64,000 nucleotides of DNA from Opacimonas viscosa. GTDB lineage: Bacteria; Pseudomonadota; Gammaproteobacteria; Enterobacterales; Alteromonadaceae. The notes under the pieces were generated by a model that saw only the letters and a program-made list of their open reading frames with translations, was not told the origin of the DNA and ran no database searches. The stretch is from assembly GCF_024199005.1 (NCBI RefSeq), contig NZ_JANATA010000001.1:248001-312000 (forward strand), given 5' to 3'. Shown piece by piece: positions 61,723 to 64,000 of this stretch. A program made the position numbers and the translations under genes. The number at the start of each line of letters is the position of its first letter. Position 1 is the first letter of the stretch.

Positions 61723-63447
61723 TTATTTATATGCCATAGCGTGACGAAGTGCATCTAACAATGCTGGATTGGCTACTACTTCATTTAATACCCAAACTTG
61801 TACACCATTGGCAGAGACAGTTGTATCTAAAGTGTCTGCAATGCTTTTAGTTGTGCCGGAAAGTTGCTCCTGCCATAGACCAGGTTGTAACATCTCCGCA
61901 ATTGAGAAATCATGTGGCACATCCGCTTTGTTTAATAAAACCAAGGCAATTTGTTGCGTTTGTGCAGTTTGTAACACTCGGAAAAATACCGCTTGGTCCC
62001 CTGCTAGCTTCTGATTCACTTGTAAACCCGATTGCAATGCTGGAGTGACTTTTCTCACTTGAGCAATCTGCGCTAAATGCTTAAAAATAATATGTTCACG
62101 CCCTTGGTCAAGACGTTCTTGGCCGATATAGTTACGATTTCCCTCGTGCTCAGCAGTGCCTTTCATATAAGCAAATTCTGAACCTTGATAAATCACTGGA
62201 ATACCTCTGGTAGTAAATAACCAGTTGTGTGCATTGATAAAACCGGCATCATTAGCATTCATACGACGCATATCATGATTATCATAAAAAGTCGTTAAAT
62301 CATATACATTATGGTATGGACCGTGGGTCAAATGGAGATAATCCGCTAATTCTGCAAAGTCACTTTCTGGGTTTTCAAACACAGTTGTAAGGGCTTTTTG
62401 TCCAGGAAAATCGAGAACAGAAATCTGACCATTTTTGGGGAGTGTATGTTGCGCTATAAAATTGGCATTGTAATCGTAGCTTTCAGCAAACATAAAAAAA
62501 TCTGGATGCTCAGCTCGGATCCTATCCGCCATGATTTTCCAAAAACGGTGCGGAACGTGCTTTATCGTGTCGATACGAAAAGCAGCTGCGCCCTGCTCTA
62601 TCCAATGTAGATAAGAATCAACTAAATAATCAATCACCTCTGGAGCAGTGTCATCTAGGTTCGACAGTTGCATAATATCCGGAGTTTTTCGAAAAAAGTC
62701 ATGCAACGAGTTATTAGGATCAAGTGCCTCTGGCGCTAAATTTTGGTGATCAGCAACGAGATTACCTTGGGCATCGTATATTTCACCAAATTTAGGTTGG
62801 TCAATGGGCATAGAGAATGATGGCGAGCCATGATTAGCCACAACATCTAAAATCACTTTGATGCCATTATCAGAAAGGCTAGCTGTCAAATTTTTATAAT
62901 TTAAGTTGTTAGATACTAAATGCTCATCTTCTTTGTAAAAGTTACTCGCCCAATAACCGTGATACCCGGTTTTATTGCCGTCCTTAAAAGCTCCCCCGTA
63001 ATAAATTTCTTCGCCTCCAGCAAAAGCTTGGTCAGGATTATCGACCACGGGAGTAAGCCATACTGATGTCATACCCAATTCTTTGAGGTAATCTATATTG
63101 TTGATAATACCCTGGAAATCACCTCCCATATAACCGACATTAGCATGTTTGCCGTCGGGGCCTTCTAGGCGAATATTAAATGTTGGATAATCCCCCCCTT
63201 GATCAGGGTAATTATTACTGGGATCACCATCAACAAACCGGTCTGTCATGATGAAATAAATCGCTTCTTTGGCAAATGCTTCCTTGGTACCATAAAAATA
63301 TTCAGGAGCATAAACATCGGGTTGCTCACCAGTGGCTGTTGTCGCAGCGCAACCAGTAAGTTGTAATAATCCAATGCTCATAGCAAATTTTAGAGAAAAT
63401 GCCGCTTTAGATGGCTTGAATATATTTTTTGGGTTGAATTGTGGCAT
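61723..63447 (-). CDS. Alpha-amylase family lipoprotein (GH13)
   Basis: 574 residues. Lipoprotein signal with lipobox LTGC (Cys33). GH13 regions: DVVANHGSP (201-209), nucleophile Asp293 (AFRIDTIKHV), acid/base Glu322 (MFAESYD), Asp392 (YDNHDMRR). Periplasmic or outer-membrane anchored; should cleave alpha-1,4-glucans or maltodextrins. Begins 36 bases after the sugar permease gene and is probably co-transcribed with it. Confidence 0.87.
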   Translation of the reverse strand: MPQFNPKNIFKPSKAAFSLKFAMSIGLLQLTGCAATTATGEQPDVYAPEYFYGTKEAFAKEAIYFIMTDRFVDGDPSNNYPDQGGDYPTFNIRLEGPDGKHANVGYMGGDFQGIINNIDYLKELGMTSVWLTPVVDNPDQAFAGGEEIYYGGAFKDGNKTGYHGYWASNFYKEDEHLVSNNLNYKNLTASLSDNGIKVILDVVANHGSPSFSMPIDQPKFGEIYDAQGNLVADHQNLAPEALDPNNSLHDFFRKTPDIMQLSNLDDTAPEVIDYLVDSYLHWIEQGAAAFRIDTIKHVPHRFWKIMADRIRAEHPDFFMFAESYDYNANFIAQHTLPKNGQISVLDFPGQKALTTVFENPESDFAELADYLHLTHGPYHNVYDLTTFYDNHDMRRMNANDAGFINAHNWLFTTRGIPVIYQGSEFAYMKGTAEHEGNRNYIGQERLDQGREHIIFKHLAQIAQVRKVTPALQSGLQVNQKLAGDQAVFFRVLQTAQTQQIALVLLNKADVPHDFSIAEMLQPGLWQEQLSGTTKSIADTLDTTVSANGVQVWVLNEVVANPALLDALRHAMAYK

Positions 63448-63482
63448 TTAGTCGTCCTTTAAATTAAAAGTTAAATCTACGA

Positions 63483-64000
63483 TTATTGAGTATTTTTATC
63501 ATCAACAAAATAGACGGAAATGGCGCCAAAGATCATAGCTACTCCGGCAAGGATAATAATATTGATCGCTTCATTAGCAAATACACTCGCCAAGATCCAG
63601 CCAGAAAATAGCCCTGAAACAATCTGAGGAGCGGCGATCGTAAAATTAAAGATCCCCATGTACACACCGGTTTTTTCAGCTGGTAATGACCCTGCAAGCA
63701 TAGCATAGGGCATAGCTAAAATTGCAGCCCAAGCGACTCCCACTCCAATCATTGGAATAAATAAACCGACTGCACCTGCAGGTACAACAACTTCAGTAAT
63801 AAGCAGATTTACCGAAGTTGGCGTGGTGTCAGTGAATAAACTAAAACTCGCATATGACAAACCGCCGAGTAAAAGTGCTGATGCATATATTAATTTGCGT
63901 CCTAATTTGTCTGCAATTTTGGCTAATACAATGGAAAATAATGCAGCAAAAACAGAGTAAGCAGCAAATAGGATCCCAACCCAATCTCCTGCAGCACCTT
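63483..64000 (-). CDS. MFS sugar transporter, SLC45/maltose-type (5' part outside window)
   Basis: C-terminal part, about 172 residues, open to the right edge: VGILFAAYSVFAALFSIVLAK, IADKLGRKLIYA, then PYAMLAGSLPAEKTGVYMGIFN, typical of the MFS sucrose/maltose transporters found in Alteromonadales and Caulobacter alpha-glucan loci. The TTG at 63860 is internal, not a start. Most likely imports maltose or maltodextrin for use with the adjacent amylase. Confidence 0.75.
   Translation of the reverse strand, partial: GAAGDWVGILFAAYSVFAALFSIVLAKIADKLGRKLIYASALLLGGLSYASFSLFTDTTPTSVNLLITEVVVPAGAVGLFIPMIGVGVAWAAILAMPYAMLAGSLPAEKTGVYMGIFNFTIAAPQIVSGLFSGWILASVFANEAINIIILAGVAMIFGAISVYFVDDKNTQ

Overview
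The window looks like the chromosome of a marine gammaproteobacterium of the Alteromonadales (Paraglaciecola/Glaciecola/Alteromonas type). This rests on gene order and protein resemblance read by eye; no search was run. The left part follows a gammaproteobacterial backbone: gcvR-bcp, perM, bepA, a TlpA-like thioredoxin, yfgD-type arsC, wrbA-like, DUF2069, hda, DUF2066, purM-purN, fadE, cmoA-cmoB. The right part has btuE-type peroxidase, cmoM, a Nif3/YbgI protein, sohB, yciK and glnS, then the edge of an alpha-glucan (maltodextrin) locus. I saw no rRNA, tRNA or CRISPR array.

1-16563 is housekeeping sequence. The one unusual protein there is a 652-residue zincin-like lipoprotein (5787-7745). 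A FadR-like box in a perfect inverted repeat sits directly before fadE.

16562-42650 is the accessory centre. Two apparently identical, directly repeated 3211-bp Tn3-family elements (16855-20065 and 39407-42617) each have 43-bp perfect terminal inverted repeats and only tnpA, with no resolvase. They bracket about 19.3 kb. That interval holds a 5'-truncated TauE-like gene, an SMP-30 lactonase, an MFS permease, a GH5-like secreted hydrolase, a vSGLT-type Na+/galactose symporter, a GH2 beta-galactosidase lipoprotein, a TonB-dependent receptor, two LacI-family regulators and the complete Leloir set galM-galE-galK-galT. It reads as a galactoside/galactan utilisation locus in a composite-transposon layout. 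No outer or inner junction shows the 5-bp duplication expected of a fresh insertion. The left junction cuts a TnpB (IS200/IS605) gene and the first inner junction cuts the TauE gene, so rearrangement followed.

42740-47494 is an operon that appears to make and recycle the compatible solute glucosylglycerate: a glycerate kinase, a phosphatase, a glucosyl-3-phosphoglycerate synthase and a GH13_18 glucosylglycerate phosphorylase. A beta-hydroxyacid dehydrogenase that could supply D-glycerate lies convergently next to it.

47496-64000 returns to backbone genes. Two large secreted lipoproteins (a penicillin-acylase family Ntn hydrolase and a Pla-1/cef-type lipase) lie between sohB and yciK. The window ends in a maltose/starch locus: a LacI-type regulator, an alpha-amylase lipoprotein and a truncated sugar MFS permease.

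The cmo5U34 tRNA modification genes cmoA, cmoB and cmoM are all present; the mobile region and the glucosylglycerate operon lie between cmoB and cmoM.
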